A DNA stretch of 64,000 nucleotides from Stella humosa (GTDB taxonomy: Bacteria; Pseudomonadota; Alphaproteobacteria; ATCC43930; Allostellaceae), in NCBI RefSeq assembly GCF_006738645.1, contig NZ_AP019700.1, forward strand, positions 1,376,001 to 1,440,000. The letters run 5' to 3'. Of this stretch, positions 1 to 8,156 are shown piece by piece. A program made the translations under genes and the position numbers. Below the pieces are notes generated by a model, which was not told the origin of the DNA, made no database searches, and saw only the letters and a list, made by a program, of their open reading frames with translations. How positions within the stretch are numbered: the first letter of the stretch is position 1; each line of letters opens with the position of its first letter.

Positions 1-2
1 AC

Positions 3-140
3 CAGCTCGATGGCGCGGTGGCGGCGGCGGGGCTGGTCGTCGGCGGGCGCGAGCCGGGTGACTGGTGCGGCCGCCCGCTGGTCCGCGCCGACCGGCCCCA
101 CCACCAGGACCACCTGATCGTCACCCGGCCCCTGGCATGA
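3..140 (+). CDS. C-terminal fragment of an unidentified protein (5' end outside window)
   Basis: An open frame enters from the left edge and stops with TGA at 138-140. The visible 45 residues end in DHLIVTRPLA and contain a GDWCGRPL stretch. Codon use matches the neighbouring genes (GC-rich third positions), so it is probably the true 3' end of a gene. No family can be assigned from so little. About 145 non-coding bases separate it from the transporter operon downstream. Confidence 0.5.
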   Translation, partial: QLDGAVAAAGLVVGGREPGDWCGRPLVRADRPHHQDHLIVTRPLA

Positions 141-285
141 AGCGCGGCACGCCGCGATCGGCGATCCGCCGGACCCTTCCGCAACCGATGCCCAGCGGGT
201 AGAAGGGCTGTCGGACGAGGGGGCAGGCGCCGCCAATGGCGGTGCCGGAAGATCCGGGCGAGCCTGGGGGCGGGCGTTGGGAGGG

Positions 286-777
286 ATGATGACTGAGGGG
301 ATGGCCGGGTCGGCCGACAGCGGCCCGTTGCAGGCCCGCATATGCTCGCGCGACGTGCTGGCCGGGATCATGTTCCTGGGCCTGGGGCTGGCCGGCCTCT
401 GGCTGAACGAGTACCGCATCGGCCTGGCGGCCCGCATGGGGCCCGGCTACATGCCGATGCTGGTCTTCGGCGCGCTCGCCTTCATGGGCGGGCTGGTGCT
501 CCTGAAGGGGCTGGTCCAGCCCGGGCCGCCGGTGGAGCGCATGGCGATCGTCGCCACCATCTGGATCCTGGCCGCCCTGCTGGCCTTCGCGCTGACCATC
601 GAGCGGCTGGGCCTCGTGGTCGCCACCATCGTCCTGGTCGGCGTCGCCAGCCTCGCCGGCAATGTCGGCCAGCCCCTGCGGGTGCTGGCCCTGGCGGTCG
701 GCATGGCGGCTTTCTCGGTCGCGATCTTCGTCTGGGGTCTCGGCGTTACCATGAAGGTCTGGCCATGGACGTTCTGA
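286..777 (+). CDS. tctB: Tripartite tricarboxylate transporter small membrane subunit TctB
   Basis: Small inner-membrane subunit of a TTT-family secondary carboxylate transporter. The protein is about 163 residues with four hydrophobic segments (roughly residues 24-44, 58-78, 88-108 and 130-155), the usual TctB size and topology. Its stop overlaps the start of tctA by 13 bases and tctC follows, giving the canonical tctB-tctA-tctC order. The start is ambiguous. ATG codons lie at 286, 289 and 301, with a purine-rich GGGAGGG just before the first two and GAGGGG before the third; an in-frame TTG lies at 277. TctB is known to assist TctA, the actual permease, though its exact role is poorly defined. 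Confidence 0.85.
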   Translation: MMTEGMAGSADSGPLQARICSRDVLAGIMFLGLGLAGLWLNEYRIGLAARMGPGYMPMLVFGALAFMGGLVLLKGLVQPGPPVERMAIVATIWILAALLAFALTIERLGLVVATIVLVGVASLAGNVGQPLRVLALAVGMAAFSVAIFVWGLGVTMKVWPWTF

Positions 778-2264
778 GCGGTCTCTGGTTCGGCCTCGGC
801 GTCGCGCTGGAGCCGACCAACATCGGCTTCTGCTTCATCGGCGCCCTGCTCGGCACCCTGATCGGCGTGCTGCCCGGGGTGGGCCCGGTCGCCACCATCG
901 CGCTGCTGCTGCCGATCACCTTCGGCCTGCCGGCGACCTCGGCCATCATCATGCTGGCCGGCATCTTCTACGGCGCCCAGTATGGCGGCTCGACCACGGC
1001 CATCCTGATCAAGCTGCCGGGCGAGACCTCGTCGGTCGTCACCACGCTGGACGGCTATGCCATGGCCCAGCAGGGCCGCGGCGGGGCCGCCCTTGCGACG
1101 GCGGCCCTGGGCTCGTTCTTCGCCGGCACGGTGGCGACGCTGTTCATCGCCGTGGCCGGGCCGCTGCTCACGACGGTCGCGCTGAAGTTCAGCTCGGCCG
1201 AGTATTTCTCGCTGATGGTGCTGGGCCTGATCGCCTCGGTCGTGCTGGCGCATGGCTCGGTGCCGAAGGCGATCGCCATGATCTTCGTCGGGCTGGGGCT
1301 GGGGCTGGTCGGCACCGACGTGAATTCGGGCGAGATGCGCTACGCCTTCGACATCCAGGAGCTGTCCGACGGCATCGGCTTCGTGCCGGTCGTGCTGGGC
1401 CTCTTCGGCGTGTCGGAGGTGATCCGCAACCTCGAGACGGCCGACTGGCGCACCGCGCGCATCGGCGCCATCAGCCGCCTGTGGCTGACGCGCGAGGATT
1501 TCCGCCGGGCGGCGCCCGCCGCCATCCGCGGCACGGCGCTGGGCTCGTTCCTGGGCGTGCTGCCGGGCGGCGGGGCGGCCCTGGCCAGCTTCGCCTCCTA
1601 CGGGCTCGAGAAGAAGATCTCCCGCAACCCCGGCGAATTCGGCAAGGGCGCGATCGAGGGCGTGGCGGGGCCGGAATCGGCCAACAACGCCGCCGCCCAG
1701 ACCTCGTTCATCCCGTTGCTGACGCTGGGCCTGCCGACCAATGCCGTGATGGCGCTGATGGTGGGCGCCCTCATCATCCAGGGCATCCAGCCCGGGCCGC
1801 TGATGATGTCACGCCAGCCCGACCTGTTCTGGGGGCTGGTTGCCAGCATGTGGGTCGGCAACATCATGCTGCTGGTCATCAACCTGCCGTTGGTCGGCAT
1901 CTGGGTGAAGCTGCTGAAGGTGCCCTACGACCTGCTCTACCCGGCGATCCTCGTGTTCTCGGCGATCGGCGTGTACAGCCTGAACAACAGTGCCTTCGAC
2001 ATCTATGTCACCATCCTCTTCGGTTTCGTCGGCTACCTGCTGATGAAGCTGGAATGCGAGCCGGTGCCGCTGGTGCTGGGCTTCGTGCTGGGCCCGCTGA
2101 TGGAAGAGCACCTGCGCCGGGCGATGCTGCTGTCGCGCGGCGACCCGGGCGTCTTCATCGACCGGCCGATCAGCCTCGGCCTGCTGGCGGTGTCGGCCGT
2201 GCTGCTGCTGGCCATCGTCCTGCCGGCCTTCCGCAAGAGCCGCAAGGAAATGTTCCAGGAATAG
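765..2264 (+). CDS. tctA: Tripartite tricarboxylate transporter large permease TctA
   Basis: Main permease of the TTT transporter, taking up a carboxylate delivered by a periplasmic binding protein. The 499-residue protein has about 12 hydrophobic helices. It carries the family's glycine-rich motifs: GVLPGVGPVATIALLLP near residue 38, YGGSTTAILIKLPGE near 73, and a repeat-related GVLPGGGAAL with GPESANNAA in the second half. These two inverted halves are typical of TctA. The ATG at 765 lies inside the end of tctB, implying translational coupling. The substrate cannot be read from sequence. Confidence 0.95.
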   Translation: MDVLSGLWFGLGVALEPTNIGFCFIGALLGTLIGVLPGVGPVATIALLLPITFGLPATSAIIMLAGIFYGAQYGGSTTAILIKLPGETSSVVTTLDGYAMAQQGRGGAALATAALGSFFAGTVATLFIAVAGPLLTTVALKFSSAEYFSLMVLGLIASVVLAHGSVPKAIAMIFVGLGLGLVGTDVNSGEMRYAFDIQELSDGIGFVPVVLGLFGVSEVIRNLETADWRTARIGAISRLWLTREDFRRAAPAAIRGTALGSFLGVLPGGGAALASFASYGLEKKISRNPGEFGKGAIEGVAGPESANNAAAQTSFIPLLTLGLPTNAVMALMVGALIIQGIQPGPLMMSRQPDLFWGLVASMWVGNIMLLVINLPLVGIWVKLLKVPYDLLYPAILVFSAIGVYSLNNSAFDIYVTILFGFVGYLLMKLECEPVPLVLGFVLGPLMEEHLRRAMLLSRGDPGVFIDRPISLGLLAVSAVLLLAIVLPAFRKSRKEMFQE

Positions 2265-2312
2265 GAACGACCCTGCGGCCGTCCCATCGACAAGAACATC
2301 GTTGGAGGATTC

Positions 2313-3278
2313 ATGAAGACCATCCCGCTGCTGGCGGCCGCCGCCCTGGCGATCGCGCCCGCGATCCCGGCCGCCGCCAAGTTCCCCGAGAAGCCGATCC
2401 GCATGGTGGTGGGCTTCACGCCCGCCGGCGCCACCGACATCCTGGCCCGTGTCGTCGCCGCCAAGGTGGGCGAGATGCAGAAGTGGGAGATCGTGGTCGA
2501 CAACAAGCCGGGTGCCGCCGGCAATGTCGGGGCCGAGATCGTCGCCAAGGCGCCGGCCGACGGCCACACCTGGCTGCTGACCCAGGTCGCCACCCACGGC
2601 ATCGTCCCCAGCCTGTACAAGAAGCTGCCGTTCGACGCGGTGAAGGACTTCGCCGGCATCACCCAGTTGGTCGGCGTGCCCAACGTGCTGAGCGCCTGCA
2701 AGGGCTTCCCGGCCGAAACCGTTGCCGACGTCATCCGCATCGCCAAGGAAAAGCCGGGCACGGTCTCCTTCGCCTCGTCGGGCAACGGCACCTCGCTCCA
2801 CATGTCGGGCCATCTGTTCAAGGTGCTGGCGGGCGTCGACATCCTGCACGTCCCCTATCGCGGCGCGGGCCCGGCGCTCAACGACTGCCTGGCTGGCAAC
2901 GTGTCGCTGATCGTCAACAACTTCCCGGAGACGGTGGCCCACGTGCAGGCCGGCACGCTGAAGCCGCTGGCCGTCACCACGGTCAACCGCGCGCCGCAAT
3001 ACCCCAACGTGCCGACGATGCGCGAGGCCGGGGTCGCCGGCTACGACGTGTCGGCATGGTTCGGCATCGTCGTGCCCGCCAAGACGCCGCGCGACGTGGT
3101 CGAGACCATCCATGCCGCCGTCGTCAAGGCGCTGGCCGAGCCCGACGTGCGGGCCCGCCTGCTCGACCTGGGCGGCGTCGTGGTCGCCTCCAAGCCGGAG
3201 GAGTTCGAGACCTTCTACAAGGGCGAGATCGCGCGCTGGAAGCCGGTGGTCGAGACCTCCGGCGCCCAGATCGAGTAG
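2313..3278 (+). CDS. tctC: Bug/TctC-family periplasmic solute-binding protein
   Basis: Periplasmic binding receptor of the TTT system. The 321-residue precursor begins with a signal peptide of about 22 residues ending in an Ala-rich stretch (AIPAAAK). Family features follow: FPEKPIRMVVGFTPAGATD near the N-terminus, the NVGAEIVAKAPADGHT block, and VPYRGAGPALND near residue 185. A clear ribosome site (TTGGAGGA, 2302-2309) precedes the ATG. It lies 48 bases after tctA, completing the operon. Bug proteins bind small carboxylates or amides; this ligand is unknown. Confidence 0.93.
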   Translation: MKTIPLLAAAALAIAPAIPAAAKFPEKPIRMVVGFTPAGATDILARVVAAKVGEMQKWEIVVDNKPGAAGNVGAEIVAKAPADGHTWLLTQVATHGIVPSLYKKLPFDAVKDFAGITQLVGVPNVLSACKGFPAETVADVIRIAKEKPGTVSFASSGNGTSLHMSGHLFKVLAGVDILHVPYRGAGPALNDCLAGNVSLIVNNFPETVAHVQAGTLKPLAVTTVNRAPQYPNVPTMREAGVAGYDVSAWFGIVVPAKTPRDVVETIHAAVVKALAEPDVRARLLDLGGVVVASKPEEFETFYKGEIARWKPVVETSGAQIE

Positions 3279-3289
3279 TCCGGCCCGGA

Positions 3290-3321
3290 CCGCCCGGTTC
3301 CCGTCATCGGGGACCGGGCGG
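3290..3321. terminator. Bidirectional stem-loop between tctC and the convergent GNAT gene
   Basis: CCGCCCGGTTCCCG is followed after a 4-base loop by CGGGGACCGGGCGG. This is a 14-bp stem with one G-U type pair. It sits 12 bases after the tctC stop and overlaps the GNAT stop codon, so it can serve transcripts from both sides. There is no T-tract on either strand. Confidence 0.5.
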
Positions 3322-3792
3322 TGCCGGCAGCCTCTTGCTCATATAGACCGTGAAACCCTCCTTGAACGGCTCCTCGCGGTCGATCGCATAGCCCCGCCGG
3401 CCATAGAAGGCGACGTTCCCGGCGAAGGCCTTGTTGGTGTAGAGCCGCATCTCCGGCCGGCCGAGGCTGGCCGCGACCTGCTCGGCATGGTCCAGCAGCG
3501 TGCGGCCATGGCCGTGCCCCTGGCGGTCCGGCGCGATCGCCACGTTCTCGACCAGCAGATGGTCGCCCTCGTCGATCATCTCGATCAGGCCTGCCAGCTC
3601 GTCGCCGACGAACAGCAGGTCGACCAGGTGCGCGCGGACGGCATGCTCGTAGTCCGCCCGCATCGGCATCGGCTCGCGGCCGATGAGCGGGACCCACCGG
3701 GCATAGGCGGCGCGGGTCAGCGCGCGGACCGCGCCCGCGTCGGCGGCCTGGGCGCGGCGGATCGTGACGGGTTGGGTGGCAGGCTCGGTCAT
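3304..3792 (-). CDS. GNAT-family N-acetyltransferase
   Basis: Predicted acetyl-CoA-dependent N-acetyltransferase of 162 residues. It begins with the usual VTIRRAQAADAGAVRAL beta-1/alpha-1 segment. It also carries the acetyl-CoA-binding motif A, with VENVAIAPDRQGHGHGRTLLDHAE matching the Q/R-x-x-G-x-G/A pyrophosphate loop. The C-terminal GNVAFYGRRGYAIDREEPF matches the family's final beta-alpha unit. The start at 3792 was chosen over an upstream in-frame codon because AAGGAG lies just before it and homology begins there. The substrate is unknown. The gene is convergent with tctC. Confidence 0.85.
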   Translation of the reverse strand: MTEPATQPVTIRRAQAADAGAVRALTRAAYARWVPLIGREPMPMRADYEHAVRAHLVDLLFVGDELAGLIEMIDEGDHLLVENVAIAPDRQGHGHGRTLLDHAEQVAASLGRPEMRLYTNKAFAGNVAFYGRRGYAIDREEPFKEGFTVYMSKRLPAPPGPR

Positions 3793-3832
3793 GCGCGGCT
3801 CCTTGCTGGGCAGGGGGTGAATGGCGGGCACG

Positions 3833-3862
3833 AAAAAACCCGCCGAAGCGCTTCGGCGGGTT
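3833..3862 (-). terminator. Rho-independent terminator downstream of the GMC oxidoreductase
   Basis: A perfect palindrome, AACCCGCCGAAGC / GCTTCGGCGGGTT at 3837-3862, is flanked by six A on the plus strand (3833-3838). Read on the minus strand this is a GC-rich hairpin followed by a T6 run, the classic intrinsic terminator. It would end transcripts coming from the oxidoreductase whose stop is at 4049. Confidence 0.85.
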
Positions 3863-4048
3863 CCAGGGTGAACGGTGGAGGGGGGTAGGGGACGCTAGTC
3901 GACGTGCGGCCCGGCGCTCCTCCCCTGTCCTTCAGCCCATGGCAAACCCGCCGCGGCCTTGCGGCGTCGACGTCGGCTTGCGGTGGCGAGGACGGATGCG
4001 TTCACGGGCGCGATCATCGGGCCGGGCGGTGCCTGCGGTCAACCGGCT

Positions 4049-5641
4049 TCACTTGCGCGCGGCCTTGATCATGTCGGCCGCCTTCTCCGCGATCATGATG
4101 GTGGCGGCATTGGTGTTGCCCGACACCATGATCGGCATGATCGAGGCATCGACCACGCGCAGCGCGTCCAGCCCGTGCACGCGCAGCTCGGGGTCGACCA
4201 CGGCCATGCGGTCGCGGCCCATCTTGCAACTGCCGACCGGGTGATAGACCGTGGTGCCGTTGGCGCGCGCATAGTCGAGCCATTCGGCATCGGTCTGCAC
4301 GGCCAGGCCGGGATGCTTCTCGCCCGCGTTCCAGGGGGCGAAGGCGGGCGCCTCCAGGATGGCGCGGCTCATCTTCAGGCCCGCCACCGTCACCATCCGG
4401 TCGGTCTCCGCCGCCAGGTAGTTGGGGCGGATGGCCGGCGCCTCGTGCGGGTCGCCCGACTTGATCATGACCGATCCGCGGCTTTCCGGCCGTAGCTGCC
4501 AGCCGCCCAGCGTCGCCCCCGGCTCGTCGTCGAGCTGGCCCAGCACGCCGTCCTTGAAGCTGGCGGCAGCGAAGGAAAGCTGGAAGTCTGGCGCCTCCAG
4601 GCCGGGCCGGGTCTTCATGAAGCCGACGCCGTTGCCGGCCGAGTAGGTGAGGATGCCGCGGCCGAGTGCTGCATACTTGGCCGCCTCGATCATCAGCCGC
4701 CAGCCGCGCGACAGTTCGTTGATGCTGGCGATGCCCTTCATGCGGTGGACGATGCGGCTGACGAAATGGTCATGCAGGTTGCGCCCGACCCCCGGCAGCT
4801 CGTGCACCATCGGCACGCCAAGCGGGCGCAGGTGCTCGCCCGGGCCGATGCCCGACACCTGCAGGAGCTGGGGCGAGTTGATGGACCCGCCCGACAGGAT
4901 CACCTCGTGGCGGGCGCGGACCACGCGGTCCTCGCCGCCCTGGGTGAAGGCGATGCCGGTCGCCCGCCATTGCTCGACGATGACGCGGGTGGCCAGCGCA
5001 CCGGTCTCGACCTTGAGGTTCTGGCGGTCCATCACCGGCTTCAGGTAGGCGCGCGCGGTCGATGCCCGGAACCGCCCGCGCCGGGTCTGCTGGTAATAGC
5101 CGACCCCCTCCTGCTCGGCGGCGTTGGTGTCGGGGTTGAAGGGCAGCCCCACTTCCTGCCCGGCCTTGACGAAGGCGTGCGTCAGCGGGTGGTGGTCGGC
5201 GAACTCGTCCACCGTCAGCGGGCCATCCTTGCCGCGATAGGCGGGATCGCCGCCGGCCTTCGACTCGGCCTTCTTGAAGTAGGGCAGGACATCGTCATAG
5301 GACCAGCCGCGGATGCCGGACTGCGCCCACGAATCGAAGTCCTGGCGCTGGCCGCGGACATAGATCAGGCCGTTGATCGAGCTCGACCCGCCCAGGACCC
5401 GCCCGCGCGGGAACAGCATGGCGCGATTGTTGGTGCCGGGCTCGGGCTCGGTGCGGTAAACCCAGTTGACCCGCTTGTCGTCGAGCATTCTGATGAAGCC
5501 GGCCGGAATGTGGATCCACGGCAGCCGATCGTCGGGGCCCGCCTCCAGCAGCAGCACGCTGACGGCCGGGTCCTCCGACAGCCGGTTGGCTAGGACGCAG
5601 CCGGCCGAACCCGCCCCGACAATCACATAGTCGAATTCCAT
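4049..5641 (-). CDS. GMC-family FAD-dependent oxidoreductase (choline dehydrogenase-like)
   Basis: Flavoprotein oxidising an alcohol substrate, 530 residues. The N-terminal dinucleotide-binding fold is FDYVIVGAGSAGCVLANRL with the acidic LLLEAG end. The GMC signature GGSSSINGLIYVRG lies near residue 85. The C-terminal catalytic region has TVYHPVGSCKMG with the conserved His, and SGNTNAATIMIAEKAADMI with the conserved Asn. The ATG at 5641 is preceded by GGGGGAAG; an upstream in-frame start would add 17 unconserved residues. The start codon overlaps the annotated start of the divergent outer-membrane gene. Choline, polyethylene glycol or other alcohols are possible substrates; sequence alone does not decide. 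Confidence 0.93.
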   Translation of the reverse strand: MEFDYVIVGAGSAGCVLANRLSEDPAVSVLLLEAGPDDRLPWIHIPAGFIRMLDDKRVNWVYRTEPEPGTNNRAMLFPRGRVLGGSSSINGLIYVRGQRQDFDSWAQSGIRGWSYDDVLPYFKKAESKAGGDPAYRGKDGPLTVDEFADHHPLTHAFVKAGQEVGLPFNPDTNAAEQEGVGYYQQTRRGRFRASTARAYLKPVMDRQNLKVETGALATRVIVEQWRATGIAFTQGGEDRVVRARHEVILSGGSINSPQLLQVSGIGPGEHLRPLGVPMVHELPGVGRNLHDHFVSRIVHRMKGIASINELSRGWRLMIEAAKYAALGRGILTYSAGNGVGFMKTRPGLEAPDFQLSFAAASFKDGVLGQLDDEPGATLGGWQLRPESRGSVMIKSGDPHEAPAIRPNYLAAETDRMVTVAGLKMSRAILEAPAFAPWNAGEKHPGLAVQTDAEWLDYARANGTTVYHPVGSCKMGRDRMAVVDPELRVHGLDALRVVDASIMPIMVSGNTNAATIMIAEKAADMIKAARK

Positions 5642-6473
5642 GCACTTCCCCCGCCCAGCCGGCCCCCTGCGGAACGCTCGCCAGCTGACCATCCGTTTCG
5701 CCTATTGCGCGAGTCTAGCGGCAATCGCCGTCCTGGGTCTAACGCCGCTGCCGTTCCTGGCCACGAAAGTTGCGACGGCCGAACCGCCGGGCTGGTACGG
5801 CCGCGTCGATGCCGGCTTCGAGACGGGCACCAGTGCCCGCTTCCGCGACTGGAACTGCGGCGGGACGGACCCGGCCGCGATCCCGCTCTATGGCTGCCTG
5901 GCGCGCGCCAGCGGCGATTTCGGGCGCTCGGCTGCCTTTGGCGGCGGCATCGGCTATCGCATCGACGAGCGCTTCCGCATTGACCTGACGGTCGGCTGGC
6001 GGCCCGGCTTCGGCTTCGACGGCCAGGCCAATTTCCCCGTGGCCGGCGGGCAGGCGGTCGACGGCGAGGTCTCGACGCTGAGCGGCATGGTCACGGGATA
6101 TCTCGACCTGGCGCCGCTGGTGGCCCTGGACCTGGGCCCGTTCCAGCCCTTCGTCGGCCTCGGCGCCGGCGTCTCTCGCAACCGGCTGGACCGCACGACC
6201 CTCAGCTTCCCCGGGATATCGCAGACGGTGACGACGCCGGGCGGCACGTCCACCGGCTTCGCCTGGACGGCGACGGCGGGGACGGGCATCCGCCTGACCG
6301 ACGCGCTGACGCTCGAGATCGCGTATCGCTATACAGATTTCGGCCGGGTCGACAGCGATCGCGGCGATGCCACGCGCGTGCGGACGTCCGGCACCGTGTC
6401 GCTGCCGATCGACGGCACGCGGTCGGATCTCGCCAGCCATGGCATCTCCATCGGGCTGCGCCATGCCTTCTGA
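5640..6473 (+). CDS. Outer-membrane beta-barrel protein with signal peptide
   Basis: About 277 residues. A hydrophobic export signal (FAYCASLAAIAVLGLTPLPFLAT) is followed by alternating amphipathic strands such as WYGRVDAGFETG, FGGGIGYRIDERFRIDLTVGWR and LTLEIAYRYTDFG. It ends in a C-terminal aromatic residue (ISIGLRHAF), as outer-membrane barrels do. The pattern fits the OMP_b-brl / OmpA-like porin group. The assigned ATG at 5640 overlaps the start codon of the divergent oxidoreductase, leaving no room for a promoter or ribosome site. The real start may therefore be a non-ATG codon nearer the signal peptide. Its stop overlaps the sulfotransferase start. Confidence 0.75.
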   Translation: MHFPRPAGPLRNARQLTIRFAYCASLAAIAVLGLTPLPFLATKVATAEPPGWYGRVDAGFETGTSARFRDWNCGGTDPAAIPLYGCLARASGDFGRSAAFGGGIGYRIDERFRIDLTVGWRPGFGFDGQANFPVAGGQAVDGEVSTLSGMVTGYLDLAPLVALDLGPFQPFVGLGAGVSRNRLDRTTLSFPGISQTVTTPGGTSTGFAWTATAGTGIRLTDALTLEIAYRYTDFGRVDSDRGDATRVRTSGTVSLPIDGTRSDLASHGISIGLRHAF

Positions 6474-7308
6474 CGCCGCCGGGGTGCCGCACGAAAGCGC
6501 ACCGGCGTTCGTGCGTGGCAACCCGATCGTCTCGGCCGGCTACGATTTCCCGACCTTCGTCGGTCGTGCGCGGCCCTATCTGCTGGCCGAGAGCCCGCGA
6601 TCGGGCAGCCAGTTGCTGGCCGACCTGCTGTGGCGGACCGGCCGGATGGGCGCGCCCGGCGAATACTTCAACCGCGAACACACGATCCCGGCCTTGACGC
6701 AGCGGCTGGGCCTGGCGTCGATCGACGGGCCGGGCGGCATGGATGCCTATATCCGCGCCCTGGTCCGCCATCGCACCTCGGCCAACGGCGTTTTCGGCGT
6801 GAAGGCGCACTTCAGCCAGTTGCGTCCGCACCTGGACGACCCGTCCGTGCGCGCGCTGGTCCGCGGCAGCCGCATCGTCTGGCTGCGCAGGCGCGATCTC
6901 GTGGCCCAGGCCATCTCCTACCTGGTGGCCCTGCAGTCCGATGAATGGCGCCGCCTGCGTGGCCGCGACGGCGCCACGTTCCAGGGCCGCTATTCCTGGC
7001 GCGACATCGACCGCGCGGTTGGCATGATCGCCGCCGACGAGCGCTGCTGGCAGGTGGGATTCGAGCAGTCCGGCATCACGCCGTTCGTCGTCTGGTACGA
7101 GGACCTGGTGGCCGATCCCGACCCGGCCTGCCGCGGCATCTGCGCGTTGATGGGCGTGGCCGACGGCCTGCCGCCCTTCGCGCTGGCAGCATCCCCGCTG
7201 GAGCGTCAGGCCGATCCGGTCAAGGAAGAATGGCTGCGCCGCTATCGGCAGACGCTCGATTGGGGCCCGAAGAGCCCCAGGGCACGATCCGCAGCTCGGG
7301 CCACATAG
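6463..7308 (+). CDS. Stf0-type sulfotransferase family protein
   Basis: A 281-residue protein resembling Stf0-type PAPS-dependent sulfotransferases. The N-terminal LLAESPRSGSQLLADLL occupies the place of the PAPS 5'-phosphosulfate loop. GAPGEYFN follows, and SRIVWLRRRDLVAQAISY matches the 3'-phosphate-binding region with its Arg. The acceptor is unknown; trehalose, lipids or glycans are used by relatives. The ATG at 6463 lies within the end of the outer-membrane gene (11-base overlap), so the two are probably co-translated. Its 3' end overlaps the convergent nucleotidyltransferase gene by 89 bases. Confidence 0.8.
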   Translation: MPSDAAGVPHESAPAFVRGNPIVSAGYDFPTFVGRARPYLLAESPRSGSQLLADLLWRTGRMGAPGEYFNREHTIPALTQRLGLASIDGPGGMDAYIRALVRHRTSANGVFGVKAHFSQLRPHLDDPSVRALVRGSRIVWLRRRDLVAQAISYLVALQSDEWRRLRGRDGATFQGRYSWRDIDRAVGMIAADERCWQVGFEQSGITPFVVWYEDLVADPDPACRGICALMGVADGLPPFALAASPLERQADPVKEEWLRRYRQTLDWGPKSPRARSAARAT

Positions 7309-7849
7309 CCCGCCACCGCTCAGCCTTGGCCTCGTACACGGCCTGCGACACGAGGCGGTAATTCGACCGCACGACCAGCGCGAACAGGTCGTCCGTCCCG
7401 AAGGGCGCGCAGCAGGCGATGCCGCCGGCACCGTCGGGCCGGATGCCGATCGCCGTCGCCGTGGTCGGATAGGTGGCGATGGCGTCGTCCACCGAGCGAT
7501 AGGGCTGGATGGCGCGACCGAATCTGGCCTCGTACCACAGGTGGACGCGCGCCTGGTTCTTGACGTCGAGCCGTACCGGCAGGGCCGCGAAGAGCCGGGT
7601 CAGGCGGGCTTCGGCCACCTTCTCGGCCTGCGCCGACAGGTCATCGGGGTCGAAATAGACGATGTCGATGTCGGCCATGCCGTGCCCGGGCGCGCGCCCG
7701 GTGCGGTGGTTCCACACCGTCTGGGCGATGGCGCCGGCCACGACGGTCGCGTGCGGCAGGCCCAGCCCGGGCAGGCTGGGCCAGAGTTCCCGGAACCAGG
7801 GGGCCGGGGCCAGCGCTGCCTCCAGGGCCGCCAGGCCGCAGCCGCTCAC
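7220..7849 (-). CDS. Nucleotidyltransferase family protein (DUF925 / NTP_transf_6 type)
   Basis: A 209-residue protein with the family pattern of a small-residue block (ATVVAGAIAQTVWNHRTG) followed by the acidic metal-binding motif HGMADIDIVYFDPDDLS. KNQARVHLWYEARFG lies near residue 100 and SVDDAIATYPTTATAIGIR near 120. These match uncharacterised COG3575 nucleotidyltransferases; the transferred group and acceptor are unknown. The gene converges on the sulfotransferase and overlaps its last 89 bases. Confidence 0.8.
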   Translation of the reverse strand: MSGCGLAALEAALAPAPWFRELWPSLPGLGLPHATVVAGAIAQTVWNHRTGRAPGHGMADIDIVYFDPDDLSAQAEKVAEARLTRLFAALPVRLDVKNQARVHLWYEARFGRAIQPYRSVDDAIATYPTTATAIGIRPDGAGGIACCAPFGTDDLFALVVRSNYRLVSQAVYEAKAERWRAMWPELRIVPWGSSGPNRASADSGAAILP

Positions 7850-7886
7850 GGCTGCGACCGGCGGGCTGGCTGGCGACCCTGGCTGT

Positions 7887-8096
7887 TCAGGCGCGCGGGC
7901 GGAATGCCATCAGGAAGACGCCGCCGACGACCGCGGCGATGCCGCCCAGGATGTAGATCATCGTGCCGTCGGTGAAGCGCCCGGTCAGCGAGTTCACCAC
8001 CTGGTCGACCGGCGCATTGGCCGCCCGCCAGGCGAAGACCAGAAGGATCGCGCCGACGCATAGAAGAACGATGCCGAGAATGCCGCTGGACCGCAT
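7887..8096 (-). CDS. DUF3185 family small membrane protein
   Basis: A 69-residue protein with two hydrophobic helices, SGILGIVLLCVGAILLVFAW and MIYILGGIAAVVGGVFLMAF. They are separated by a polar linker ending in FTDGTM, the arrangement of DUF3185 inner-membrane proteins, whose function is unknown. GGAGG lies a few bases before the ATG at 8096. It stands alone, on the same strand as the kelch gene upstream and the nucleotidyltransferase gene downstream. Confidence 0.8.
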   Translation of the reverse strand: MRSSGILGIVLLCVGAILLVFAWRAANAPVDQVVNSLTGRFTDGTMIYILGGIAAVVGGVFLMAFRPRA

Positions 8097-8156
8097 GTTG
8101 TGCCTCCGTCGAGTTGACGACGGGAACGGACGCGGCCGGCAAAGGTTCCATCGGCG

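Noticed and set aside
3792-3831. A longer GNAT protein starting at 3831
   Set aside because: The extra 13 residues overlap nothing conserved and the ribosome site lies before the internal ATG at 3792.
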